Notes under the pieces: model-generated | Seen by the model: the letters and a program-made list of their open reading frames with translations, nothing else | Told to the model about the DNA's origin: nothing | The model's database searches: none | Assembly: GCF_001294335.1 (NCBI RefSeq) | Contig: NZ_LGKG01000035.1 | Coordinates: 82,968-146,967, forward strand | From: Streptomyces chattanoogensis | Lineage (GTDB): Bacteria; Actinomycetota; Actinomycetes; Streptomycetales; Streptomycetaceae | Direction: 5' to 3' | DNA length: 64,000 nt | Translations under genes and position numbers: made by a program | Shown: positions 16,600-26,496 of the stretch, one piece after another | Layout: each line of letters opens with the position of its first letter | How positions within the stretch are numbered: position 1 is the first letter of the stretch

Positions 16600-17499
16600 T
16601 TGGCAGTACAGGGTGATTTCGGTCGTACGGGGGGCGAACGGGGCATGCGCGGACAGCGCCCGGGGAGCGATGGCGAGCACTTGGTGCAGCAGAGACTCGG
16701 CACGACCCGGCGCGCCGACCGTTTCTACGACGACCAGGTTCTGGACCACCTCAACGTCCGGATGCGGGAGTTCGTGGCCCGGCAGGAGATGTTCTTCCTG
16801 GCCACGGCCGACCGGCACGGCGAATGCGACTCCTCCTTCCGCGCCGGTCCGCCCGGATTCGTCCAGGTGCTGGGGGAGCGGATGCTGGCCTACCCGGAGT
16901 ACCGGGGCAATGGCGTCATGGCGTCCATCGGCAACCTCTCGGAGAACCCGCGGCTCGGCATTCTGATGATCGACTTCACCAGGGACCGCATCGGGCTGCA
17001 CGTCAACGGCCGGGCCCGGGTGGTGCTGGACGAGGAGATGCGGGCCGACCGGCCCGATCTGCCGGTCGACCCGATACCCGGGCGGCGGGCGCAGCTGTGG
17101 GTGACGGTCGAGGTCGAAGAGGCGTACATCCACTGCGCCAAGCACATTCCGCATCTGCAGAAGGTCCCGGCACGCGAGCGCGGTGCGCGCGCCTGGGGTA
17201 CGGACGACGTCAAGCGCAAGGGCGGCGACTTCTTCGGCGCCGCGGCGGAGGCGGCGGATCGCGCGCCTTTCCAGCGTACGGAGCGCAAGAACGAGGACCT
17301 GTGGGACGGGCTGGACGAGGAGACGCACGACCCGCACGGCGCCTATGGATCCGACGTGCGGCCGGCTGCGCCCATGCGGCGCAGTTTTGCGGAGCAGCTG
17401 AACGGGGAATTCCTCGACCGTGTCGAGCAGGTCCTCGCGCGGGCCCAGCCGCGGCGTCCGGTGGAGGAGGAGCCGGAGTTCCGAGGATGGTTCGTCTGA
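16600..17499 (+). CDS. Pyridoxamine 5'-phosphate oxidase-fold protein
   Basis: A 299-residue protein with the split-barrel flavin-binding fold of the PNPOx family (MFFLATADRHGECDSSFRAGPPGFVQVL, NGVMASIGNLSENPRLGILMIDF and a second half ending EVEEAYIHCAKHIPHL). The TTG start at 16600 follows GAGG, 4 nt after the globin-reductase stop; ATG 16645 is the alternative. Such proteins bind FMN or F420 and reduce varied substrates. The tight linkage to the flavohaemoprotein-like gene suggests a shared redox role. The C-terminal 100 residues are charged and not part of the fold. Confidence 0.82.
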   Translation: MAVQGDFGRTGGERGMRGQRPGSDGEHLVQQRLGTTRRADRFYDDQVLDHLNVRMREFVARQEMFFLATADRHGECDSSFRAGPPGFVQVLGERMLAYPEYRGNGVMASIGNLSENPRLGILMIDFTRDRIGLHVNGRARVVLDEEMRADRPDLPVDPIPGRRAQLWVTVEVEEAYIHCAKHIPHLQKVPARERGARAWGTDDVKRKGGDFFGAAAEAADRAPFQRTERKNEDLWDGLDEETHDPHGAYGSDVRPAAPMRRSFAEQLNGEFLDRVEQVLARAQPRRPVEEEPEFRGWFV

Positions 17500-17597
17500 G
17501 GCATGCGCTTTGGCTGGTTCGCCGATGGCGAGAGAGTGAGCGGCCGACCGGAAGATGCCAGGGCCCGCCTCGCGGTCTCTACCCCTGACCGTCGGCT

Positions 17598-18077
17598 TCA
17601 GCCCAGGTCAGGTGCATGCATCGCCCGTACGCCCTCGATGTTGCCGTCGAGATAGTGCCGCAGCGAGAGCGGTACGACCTCGACGGAGGCGATCCCGACC
17701 CGGGTGAAGGGCACCCGCACGATCTCGTAATCCCCGCACGGCTCGTCGACCTCGGGGCCGTGCCGGCGTGAGGGATCCATCGAGTCCAGCCGGCAGACGA
17801 AGAAGTGCTGCACCTTCACACCGTCCACGCCGCCATCGCTGAAGTGCTCGACGGTGTCGACGAAGACCGGCACCACGTCCTTGACCTTCGCCCCCAGCTC
17901 TTCGTCCAGCTCACGGTGGAGCGCCTCGACGACGGTGGCGTCCCCGGGCTCCACGCCGCCGCCCGGAGTGATCCAGTACGGGGCCCGGCCCGGCTTGGTG
18001 CGCTTGATCAGTACGAGGTCCGCGTCGTCGAGCAGAATCGCGCGGGCGGTGCGTTTGACGACTGGCCGTACTGTCAT
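17598..18077 (-). CDS. Nudix hydrolase
   Basis: A 159-residue Nudix enzyme with the box GGGVEPGDATVVEALHREL followed by DEELGA. The box is one residue longer than canonical between GD and RE. This family hydrolyses nucleoside diphosphates linked to other groups. N-terminal ARAILLDDADLVLIKRTKPG and PYWITPGGG match a conserved Streptomyces group. Substrate unknown. It converges with the PNPOx gene across 98 bp with no clear terminator. Confidence 0.88.
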   Translation of the reverse strand: MTVRPVVKRTARAILLDDADLVLIKRTKPGRAPYWITPGGGVEPGDATVVEALHRELDEELGAKVKDVVPVFVDTVEHFSDGGVDGVKVQHFFVCRLDSMDPSRRHGPEVDEPCGDYEIVRVPFTRVGIASVEVVPLSLRHYLDGNIEGVRAMHAPDLG

Positions 18078-18260
18078 AGGGGACAGATGCCGCAGTCATG
18101 GGCCGGTGAAACCCGTGCCGCAGGACGCGCTCTTCCTGAAGTTCCCCCGCGCACCAGCTCAGGGCCGTCCGCAGCCGCCACTCATGCGCAGCGAAGTCCG
18201 TCCTGTCGCCGGCGTGATGGGGCGCCGCCGATCGGCCAACTGGCCTTGTTGCAGCGGTTA

Positions 18261-18274
18261 GTTTCACGTGAAAC
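18261..18274. other. parS 5
   Basis: Exact GTTTCACGTGAAAC in the 297-bp gap between the cystathionine lyase gene end and the Nudix gene start. No other gene or clear motif was found in this gap. Confidence 0.95.
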
Positions 18275-18287
18275 ACCGCACTGGTTG

Positions 18288-18301
18288 GTTTCACGTGAAA
18301 C
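18288..18301. other. parS 6
   Basis: Exact GTTTCACGTGAAAC, 27 bp from parS 5 (start to start), in the same gap downstream of the cystathionine lyase gene. Confidence 0.95.
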
Positions 18302-18374
18302 ACCGGGTCCGGCGGGGTGGCGAGGGGAATATCCGCCGACCAGTTCCCTCGAGGGCTCCGGCAACTGGTCCGGT

Positions 18375-19505
18375 TCAGCCGATCTGCTGCGCCATATCCA
18401 GTGCCCGCACGACGTCCGCGATCAGATCCTCCGGCTCCTCGATCCCGACCGAGAAGCGGATGAACCCCTCGGCTACCGCGTCGCCGCCCCAGCGGGCGCG
18501 CCGCTCGGCGGTGGACCGTACGCCGCCGAAGCTTGTCGCGTCGTCCACCAAGGTCAGCGCGGCCAGGAACCGCTCCGCATGTGCCTTGTCGGGCAGCGTG
18601 AAGGAGACCACGGAGCCGAAGAGGCCGGGACGCATCTGCGCCGCGGCGAGCCGGTGGGACGGGTCGGAGGGCAGTCCGGGGTGGCGCAGGCCGGTGATCT
18701 CGGGGCGGCCGGCCAGTGCCTGGGCGAGGGCCAGCGCACCCGCCGCCTGCTGGCGGACGCGCAGCGCGAGGGTGGCCAGCGAGCGGTGCGCGAGCCAGCT
18801 CTCCATCGGGCCGGGGATCGCGCCGACCGTCTTGCGCCACAGCCGTACGGCATCGGCCAGCGCAGCGTCGCGGGTGCTGGCATATCCGAGCAGGACGTCG
18901 CCGTGTCCGGTGAGCGCCTTGGTGCCGCTGGCGACCGAGAAGTCGGCGCCGAGGTCCAGCGGGCGCTGGCCGAGCGGGGTGGCAAGGGTGTTGTCGACGG
19001 CGACCAGGGCACCGCGTGCATGCGCGGCGTCGGCCAGCCGCCGGATGTCACAGACGTCGAGGCCCGGGTTGGAGGGTGTCTCGATCCACAGCAGCCGGGC
19101 GCCGTCCAGCTCGTCGAGCTGCGCGTCGCCCGCGGTCGGTGCCGTGCGGACCTCGATGCCGTAGCTCTCCAGACGGTCGCGGACGGCCGGCAGCAGCTGG
19201 TAGCCGTCGTTGGGCAGCACCACCGCGTCACCGGCGCGCAGCTGGGAGAAGAGGACGGCGGTGATCGCCGCCATGCCGGAGGCGAAGGCGACGGTGTGCG
19301 CGGGCTCCTCCGGCGATTCGAGTTCGCCGATGGCCTGTTCCAGCCGGGACCAGGTGGGGTTGGCCTCGCGGCCGTAGGTGTACGGGCCGACGGCGTCGCC
19401 GGGGAGGTGGAAATGGGCCGCGAAGACCGGTCCGGGGAGGGACGGTTCGTAGGCCGCGGGCTCGGGCAGCCCGGCCCGTACGACGCGGGTGCCGTCGCCC
19501 GTCAT
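18375..19505 (-). CDS. Cystathionine gamma-lyase/synthase family PLP enzyme
   Basis: A 376-residue member of the Cys/Met metabolism PLP family. Visible are YTYGREANPTWSRLEQAIGELE, the cofactor-binding region ETPSNPGLDVCDI and the PLP lysine in SGTKALTGHGDVLLGY. The enzyme would split or form cystathionine in transsulfuration. Its ATG overlaps the ptpA stop by 4 nt (ATGA), so the two are translated in a coupled operon. Whether lyase or synthase cannot be decided by sight; the family position is firm. Confidence 0.9.
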   Translation of the reverse strand: MTGDGTRVVRAGLPEPAAYEPSLPGPVFAAHFHLPGDAVGPYTYGREANPTWSRLEQAIGELESPEEPAHTVAFASGMAAITAVLFSQLRAGDAVVLPNDGYQLLPAVRDRLESYGIEVRTAPTAGDAQLDELDGARLLWIETPSNPGLDVCDIRRLADAAHARGALVAVDNTLATPLGQRPLDLGADFSVASGTKALTGHGDVLLGYASTRDAALADAVRLWRKTVGAIPGPMESWLAHRSLATLALRVRQQAAGALALAQALAGRPEITGLRHPGLPSDPSHRLAAAQMRPGLFGSVVSFTLPDKAHAERFLAALTLVDDATSFGGVRSTAERRARWGGDAVAEGFIRFSVGIEEPEDLIADVVRALDMAQQIG

Positions 19506-20059
19506 GCGTGCTCCTTTGCCTCTGGCGTGGTGCTGAGGGAGAGGGACGTGTCCTGGGTGCCGGTGGCGACGGCGTCGCGGACCGCGTCCAGGAGGCCGTC
19601 ACTGGCCTTCTCGATCATCTCCAGGCATTCCTCGAAGCCTTCGAATCCGCCGTAGTACGGATCCGGCACATCGAGACCGGGCTCTCCGTCGGGCGCCGCG
19701 TCGGCCGCGTACGAACGCAGCAGACGGAGCTTGGCGGTGTCCTCGCGGGTGGGGGCCAGCCGGCGCAGTGCGCGCAGATGACCGGAGTCGAGCGCGATCA
19801 CCAGATCGCGGTCGGCGAACCAGGAGGCCTGGAACTGCCGGGCGGTGTGGGTGTGGTCGTAGCCGCCCGCGCGCAGTACGGCGACCGTGCGTGGGTCGGC
19901 TCCGTCGCCCTCGTGCCAGCCCCCGGTGCCCGCGCTGTCGACCTCGACCAGGCCGTCGAGCCCCTCTTCCGCGATACGGGAACGGAAGACGGACTCGGCC
20001 ATCGGTGAGCGGCATATGTTGCCGGTGCAGACGAAGCAGATACGGAAGGGGGCGTTCAC
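19502..20059 (-). CDS. ptpA: Low-molecular-weight protein-tyrosine phosphatase PtpA
   Basis: A 185-residue phosphatase with the CX5R loop FVCTGNICRS (nucleophile Cys11, Arg17) at the N-terminus and the general acid Asp in VPDPYYGG. It is slightly longer than the usual 150-165 residues because of a C-terminal tail ending TTPEAKEHA. S. coelicolor PtpA, in the same gene neighbourhood, is a characterised tyrosine phosphatase that influences secondary metabolism. It is first in an operon with the cystathionine enzyme. Confidence 0.92.
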   Translation of the reverse strand: MNAPFRICFVCTGNICRSPMAESVFRSRIAEEGLDGLVEVDSAGTGGWHEGDGADPRTVAVLRAGGYDHTHTARQFQASWFADRDLVIALDSGHLRALRRLAPTREDTAKLRLLRSYAADAAPDGEPGLDVPDPYYGGFEGFEECLEMIEKASDGLLDAVRDAVATGTQDTSLSLSTTPEAKEHA

Positions 20060-20153
20060 AGGGGCCAGTCCTTGTCGGGGCGGTTGTCGTCGTCGGAGGG
20101 TCCGGTGGTCGGCCGTTTGTTGGCCGTTCGTTGGCCGGTGGGGCCTGGGGCGG

Positions 20154-20531
20154 TCAGTCGTCCTCGGGGAGGATCATGTGCATCGCCCAGGAGACGATGG
20201 AGATGATCACGCCGCCGAGCACCGCGGTCCAGAAGCCGTCCACATGGAAGGCCAGGTCGAATTTTCCGGCGAGGAAGGACGTCAGCAGCAGCATCAGTGC
20301 GTTGACGACCAGGGTGATCAGGCCGAGGGTGAGGATGAACAGGGGGAAGGACAGCAGCTTCACCACCGGCTTGACGATGAAGTTGACCAGCCCGAAGATC
20401 AGCGCGACGAGGACCAGCGTGAGTATCTTGCGGCCGGTGTTGTCGCCGGTGAGCGTGATGTCCTTGAGCAGCCAGATGGCCACGGCAAGCGCCGCGGCGT
20501 TGGCGATCGTCTTGACCAGAAAATGCTTCAT
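20154..20531 (-). CDS. Phage holin family 4 (PF04020-like) membrane protein
   Basis: A 125-residue protein with four hydrophobic segments and the family pattern IWLLKDITLTGD, GLVNFIVKPVVKLLSFPLFILTLGLITLVVNALMLLLTS. Despite the name, these proteins are ordinary cell membrane proteins of unknown role in many bacteria, and no phage genes are nearby. It is 94 bp upstream of ptpA on the same strand. Confidence 0.85.
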   Translation of the reverse strand: MKHFLVKTIANAAALAVAIWLLKDITLTGDNTGRKILTLVLVALIFGLVNFIVKPVVKLLSFPLFILTLGLITLVVNALMLLLTSFLAGKFDLAFHVDGFWTAVLGGVIISIVSWAMHMILPEDD

Positions 20532-20579
20532 GGTGAGATCGTCGCAGACGACTCCGAATCCTCGAGGGGTGCGAACGGC

Positions 20580-20897
20580 ATGAAGGCCTTCAGACTGGAT
20601 GAGCTGGAAGCGGAGCGGGCTGCGAACGACGGCGCGTATCTGCAGTTCATCCGGGAGCGCAACATGTCGGTCGGGCTGTATGCGCTGGATGCGGGCAGCA
20701 TCGATCCACAGCAGCCGCATGCCCAGGACGAGGTGTATCTGGTGGTCAGCGGGCGGGCGGCGATCACCGTCGGCGAGGAAACGCAGTCGGTGGCGCGCGG
20801 CAGCGTGGTCTATGTGCCGGCCGGGGTGCCGCACAAGTTCCACCACATCAGCGAGGACCTCCGGGTCATGGTGGTCTTTTCTCCCCCTGAGAGCTGA
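20580..20897 (+). CDS. Small cupin-domain protein
   Basis: A 105-residue single cupin barrel. Motif 1 is PHAQDEVYLVVSGRA and motif 2 is GSVVYVPAGVPHKFHHI. His47-type and Glu residues for metal binding are present. Small cupins bind metals and act as isomerases, dioxygenases or sensors; this one is unassigned. GAGGGG lies upstream of ATG 20580. It is divergent from the holin-like gene with only 48 bp between. Confidence 0.85.
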   Translation: MKAFRLDELEAERAANDGAYLQFIRERNMSVGLYALDAGSIDPQQPHAQDEVYLVVSGRAAITVGEETQSVARGSVVYVPAGVPHKFHHISEDLRVMVVFSPPES

Positions 20898-21106
20898 GAG
20901 ACGGGCCCCGAACCCCTAAGGGTCGGATCAGGGAAGTACCAGGGCTGCGGAGTCCCCGCGGCAGGCTTCGGCGACCTAGCATCGTTGGTACAGGGGGACC
21001 GGAGACACGCCAGGCGGCGGTACGCGCGGCGTGCGGACGGTGCCATGGACGCGACAGACGATGACGCGAGACCGACCGAGACCGACAGAGAAGGCAGGGC
21101 AGAGCA

Positions 21107-21331
21107 GTGGCTGGTAAGGGGATATTCGCAGGGCTTCCGTGGTGGGTCACATGGGTTGTGGTGCCCGTCGTCGTGATCGTGGTGTTCGGCGGACTGATCG
21201 CCACGGCGGTCGGCATTCTGATCGGCCTGCTGTTCAAGATCCTCATAGCGGCCGCGCTGATCGCCGGAGTCATCTATCTCGTACGCAGGTTCAGCGGATC
21301 CTCGTCGTCCTCGTCGAAGAGCGACTGGTAG
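21107..21331 (+). CDS. Small membrane protein (DUF5326-like)
   Basis: A 74-residue protein from GTG 21107 with one long or two short hydrophobic segments (PWWVTWVVVPVVVIVVFGGLIATAVGILIGLLFKILIAAALIAGVIYLV) and a Ser-rich tail. The site GGCAGGG precedes the start. It is conserved in Streptomyces as a small membrane protein of unknown function. The 209 bp upstream of it hold no supported gene. Confidence 0.75.
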   Translation: MAGKGIFAGLPWWVTWVVVPVVVIVVFGGLIATAVGILIGLLFKILIAAALIAGVIYLVRRFSGSSSSSSKSDW

Positions 21332-21421
21332 GTCAGGGGTCACCGGCCGTGCGGCTGGCACCGCCCGACCCGGCCGCCCCTTCGGTTGCCGTCCGTCTCC
21401 GCTCGACCCCCCGTCCGACCT

Positions 21422-21450
21422 CGCCCCGCTCCGGCCCTTGGAGCGGGGCG
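21422..21450 (+). terminator. Hairpin terminator after the small membrane protein
   Basis: A perfect 11-bp stem CGCCCCGCTCC / GGAGCGGGGCG around a 7-nt loop, without a T run, as is usual for Streptomyces. It stands 90 bp after the small membrane protein stop. Confidence 0.7.
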
Positions 21451-21514
21451 ACGTTCGTTCACCGGGCGCGCTCACCGTCACGCGGCGCCGGATCCGATCA
21501 CGACGTGCGCCAGG

Positions 21515-21526
21515 TGAGTTAACTCA
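21515..21526. promoter_or_regulatory. Palindrome upstream of ssgR
   Basis: Perfect 12-bp palindrome TGAGTTAACTCA, 97 bp before the ssgR start, in an otherwise GC-rich stretch. It is a candidate operator for SsgR itself or another developmental regulator. Confidence 0.45.
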
Positions 21527-21622
21527 AAGGCTTTCGCCCTGCCGCCCGCACCGCCGCAGCTAGAGTGCGGACCGCAGGCGTCTTCCGGACGATGATGTTC
21601 CGGAAAACTGCGGGTCCTGGGG

Positions 21623-22405
21623 GTGGCGTTGGCAGTCGGGAACGGCGAATCCGCTTCTCGCCCCACCCTGATCGGCTCGGTGCAGCGTGCGCTCCGCCTG
21701 CTGGAGGCGGTCGGCGCGCATGTCGGCGGAGCGCCCGCCAAGCAGCTCGCCAGAGAGACCGGACTGCCGCTTCCGACGACGTATCACCTGCTGCGGACCC
21801 TGACCCACGAGGGCTATCTGCGCAGGGAGAACGGCCTCTTCGTCTTCGGTGAAGCGGCCGAGGCCATCGGGCAGGCCGGGGCGCGGCGCCGACGGCGCAC
21901 CCAGATCGCCGAGGCGCTCGCCATGGCCGGCCGCGAGCTGCGGGCTGCCGTCTACTTCGCCGTCTACCGGGAGGGTGAGGTGGAGGTGGTGGCCGTCTCC
22001 GACGACCCGGAACGACCGCCGGTCGAGGAGTGGGCGGACTTCCGTGCCACCGCGCACGCCCATGCCATCGGCCAGTGCCTGCTCGCACAGCTCGACGATG
22101 CGACCAGGAGGGAGCATCTGGCCCGCTACCCCGTCCAGTCCGTCACGCCGTTCTCGGTACGGACCGAGGACGACCTGCTGCATCGCCTGGACACGGTGCG
22201 TCGCGGACATGTCGCCTATGAACAACAGGAATATGCCTTGGGCACCGTGTGCTCCGCCATTCCCGTACAGGTCGGCTCGGCGGTCGCGGCGCTAGCGGTA
22301 TCTCTCCCCGCCCACGAACTGCATCGATTGCGTAACGTGACAGACCGACTACGAACAATGGCGGAGGCGACACTAACGACACTCGCGTTCTCTATCAGTA
22401 TCTGA
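21623..22405 (+). CDS. ssgR: IclR-family regulator SsgR
   Basis: A 260-residue IclR protein: helix-turn-helix at residues 15-75 (AKQLARETGLPLPTTYHLLRTLTHEGYLRRENG) and a C-terminal effector domain with AIGQCLLAQLDD and EEYALGTVCSAIPV. It sits just upstream of ssgA, as SsgR does in S. coelicolor, where it activates ssgA during development. GTG 21623 is chosen. The last 60 bases are AT-richer than the rest. Function is inferred from family plus synteny. Confidence 0.85.
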   Translation: MALAVGNGESASRPTLIGSVQRALRLLEAVGAHVGGAPAKQLARETGLPLPTTYHLLRTLTHEGYLRRENGLFVFGEAAEAIGQAGARRRRRTQIAEALAMAGRELRAAVYFAVYREGEVEVVAVSDDPERPPVEEWADFRATAHAHAIGQCLLAQLDDATRREHLARYPVQSVTPFSVRTEDDLLHRLDTVRRGHVAYEQQEYALGTVCSAIPVQVGSAVAALAVSLPAHELHRLRNVTDRLRTMAEATLTTLAFSISI

Positions 22406-22509
22406 AAACTCACTCCTTGTGATCTGCTTGCATGTGACAGACGATGGCGTCAATAGGGCTTGTGGGGATGTTTCCCGGCCATCTCCGATCAATTGCGGGG
22501 CAGTGGTTG

Positions 22510-22932
22510 ATGACCGACACAGTTCAGGCAGAAGTGATCATGAGCTTCCTCGTTTCCGAGGAGCTCGCGTTCCGGATCCCGGTACAGCTGGATTTCGACA
22601 TCGCGGATCCGTTTGCCGTCCGTTTCACTTTCGATCTCCCCGGCGATATGCCCGTGACCTGGGTCTTCAGTCGTGAGCTGCTGCTGGACGGGCTGAGCCG
22701 GCCGTCCGGCGAGGGGGATGTACGCATCGAGCCGTCGTCCGGGGAGCACCTCGGTGACGTCTTCATCAGCCTCCAAGTGGGCGCCGAACGGGCCCTGTTC
22801 CGGGCCGGCGCACCGCCGCTGGTCGCCTTCCTGGACCGTACGGACCGGCTGGTGCCGCTCGGCGAGGAAGAGGTGTGCGACACCCTGGAGGCCGTACTGG
22901 ACCGGATTCTCGCGGAGGCTCCGGCCGGCTGA
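22510..22932 (+). CDS. ssgA: Sporulation septation protein SsgA (SALP family)
   Basis: A 140-residue SsgA-like protein, a family found only in sporulating actinomycetes, where members control septum placement and cell-wall remodelling. Matching features are LVSEELAFRIPVQLDF, MPVTWVFSRELLLDGLSRPSGEGDV and QVGAERALFRAGAPPLVAFLDRTDRLVPLG. ATG 22510 is chosen since MTDTVQAEVIMSFLVSEE aligns with the N-terminus of SsgB (MNTTVSCELHLRLVVSSE); ATG 22540 is an alternative. It is transcribed separately from or together with ssgR, 104 bp apart. Confidence 0.85.
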   Translation: MTDTVQAEVIMSFLVSEELAFRIPVQLDFDIADPFAVRFTFDLPGDMPVTWVFSRELLLDGLSRPSGEGDVRIEPSSGEHLGDVFISLQVGAERALFRAGAPPLVAFLDRTDRLVPLGEEEVCDTLEAVLDRILAEAPAG

Positions 22933-22964
22933 CACGGGGCCGGGCTGTCCGCCGGTCCCGGCCG

Positions 22965-24332
22965 TCACCGCTTACGGCGTCGGCCGCGTGCACCACGCCG
23001 CCCGGCCCGGCCGCCCGCGTCGGCCGGGCCGGACGTATCCGCAGCGGACCCCGGCGTTCCCTGGTCCCGGCGGTCCGCCGAGACCACCAGCGCCGCCAGC
23101 AGCGTCGTCAGCGGCACCGATGCGACCAGCCCGATGCTGCCCACGAGCGTGCGCACGATCTCCTCCGCGACCACCTCGCTCGTGGCGACCGTACCGACGC
23201 TGCTCTGCGCGATCGAGAACAGCAGAAGCAGCGGCAGTGCCGCGCCCGCATAGGCCAGCACGAGGGTGTTCACGACGGACGCGATGTGATCCCGCCCGAT
23301 GCGCATCGCCGCGCGGTACAGCTTGCGCCAACTCGCCGACGGATCCGCCTCCTTGAGCTCCCACACCGCCGCGGTCTGGGTCACCGTCACATCGTCGAGC
23401 ACACCCAGCGATCCGATGATGATCCCCGCCAGCAGCAGACCGCGGATCTCGATGTCCGGGTAGAGGCCGTGCACCAGGCCGGTCGTGTCGTCCGTATTGC
23501 CGGTCAGCAGCGCCCATTCGATGAACACCGAGCCGAGCAGGCTGATCAGCAGCAGTGACGCGAGCGTGCCGAGCACCGCCACCGACGTACGGGCCGTCAG
23601 ACCGTGGCACAGATAGAGCGCGATCAGCATGATGGCGCTGCCGCCGACGACCGCCACCACCAGCGGATTGGACCCCTGAAGGATGGCCGGCAGGATGAAC
23701 AGCGTCAGGACGACAAAGCTGGCCGCCAGCGCCACCAGCGCGAGCACCCCACGCAGCCGCCCGACAATCACGACCGCAAACGCGAAAATGCCGGCCAGTA
23801 CCCACATCGGGAGGGTCCGGTCGACATCGGTGACCGAGTACTGCAGATCCTTCGGGGCCTTGGGGGAGTACGCCACCACCACGCCCTGGCCGGTCGTGTA
23901 GTGCCGCAATGCGTCCGGCGTCACCACCGTCTGGAAGGTGCGCCCGGCGTTCTCCCCGGTGGTGACCCTGATCGTCGCCTGCTGGCAGTCCTTGCCCTTC
24001 GCCGCTCCCCCGGGCGGCGGCTGCCCCTGCGTTGCCGGTGGCTGCTGCTGCGGCTCGGCATGCACCTCCGCGCAGTCCACCTCCTCCACCTTGATCACCC
24101 GGGCCTGCTCCGTGGGCTGGTCGAAGCCGACCCCGGACGGCTTGTGCGGCGGTGCGCCGCCCGGCCACAGCACGACCAGACCGATCACCACCGCGGCGGC
24201 GAACGGGATCAGAATTGCCGCGATGACCTTGCGTAGATGACGGGAGACCGGCGCGGCCGGCCCATGACTGTGGGCGTGCGAATGTGCCACGGAGTGGTGA
24301 TGGTGCTCGGAAGGGCTCACGGCCCGCATCAT
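22965..24332 (-). CDS. YibE/F family membrane protein
   Basis: A 455-residue protein. A His-rich head (HHHHSVAHSHAHSHG) precedes one membrane segment, then an outside domain of about 130 residues, then a block of seven or eight membrane segments typical of the YibE/YibF family (FVVLTLFILPAILQGSNPL, GVLDDVTVTQTAAVWELK). The family has no established biochemical role. The start ATG (complement of 24330-24332) follows GAGGAG; a longer frame upstream would add 30 residues without a ribosome site. The His cluster could bind metal; this is inference. Confidence 0.82.
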   Translation of the reverse strand: MMRAVSPSEHHHHSVAHSHAHSHGPAAPVSRHLRKVIAAILIPFAAAVVIGLVVLWPGGAPPHKPSGVGFDQPTEQARVIKVEEVDCAEVHAEPQQQPPATQGQPPPGGAAKGKDCQQATIRVTTGENAGRTFQTVVTPDALRHYTTGQGVVVAYSPKAPKDLQYSVTDVDRTLPMWVLAGIFAFAVVIVGRLRGVLALVALAASFVVLTLFILPAILQGSNPLVVAVVGGSAIMLIALYLCHGLTARTSVAVLGTLASLLLISLLGSVFIEWALLTGNTDDTTGLVHGLYPDIEIRGLLLAGIIIGSLGVLDDVTVTQTAAVWELKEADPSASWRKLYRAAMRIGRDHIASVVNTLVLAYAGAALPLLLLFSIAQSSVGTVATSEVVAEEIVRTLVGSIGLVASVPLTTLLAALVVSADRRDQGTPGSAADTSGPADAGGRAGRRGARGRRRKR

Positions 24333-24429
24333 TGCAAGAACTCCTCGGCTCTCCGCCAAGAACTCCCGGGGCCCCCTGTTCACCCCGCCGCGTCGGCCGC
24401 TACCGTGGTGGCACCTTTGCAATCGCGGG

Positions 24430-26374
<1,945 letters not shown>

Positions 26375-26425
26375 CGCCTGCCGACGGATACGTGTCGCGG
26401 ACACGGACCGGGAGCCGCCCGCACC

Positions 26426-26462
26426 GGCGCCGCCCCGAGGCTTCATGCCTCCGGGCGGCGCC
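26426..26462. terminator. Bidirectional hairpin terminator between thiC and the membrane-protein gene
   Basis: A 16-bp stem with one mismatch (26426-26441 with 26447-26462, arms starting GGCGCCGCCC) around TTCAT. It sits between two convergent genes and can serve both. Confidence 0.85.
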
Positions 26463-26496
26463 ACTGCGCGGGTGACGGAGAGAGCGGGACGGGCCC

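Noticed and set aside
20154..20531. Prophage remnant, from the holin-like protein
   Set aside because: This family is a widespread membrane protein of unknown role; no integrase, capsid, lysin or att sites lie nearby.
24333..24422. Longer YibE/F start at 24422
   Set aside because: The extra 30 residues would overlap the start of the TPP riboswitch region and lack a ribosome site; ATG at 24332 has GAGGAG upstream.
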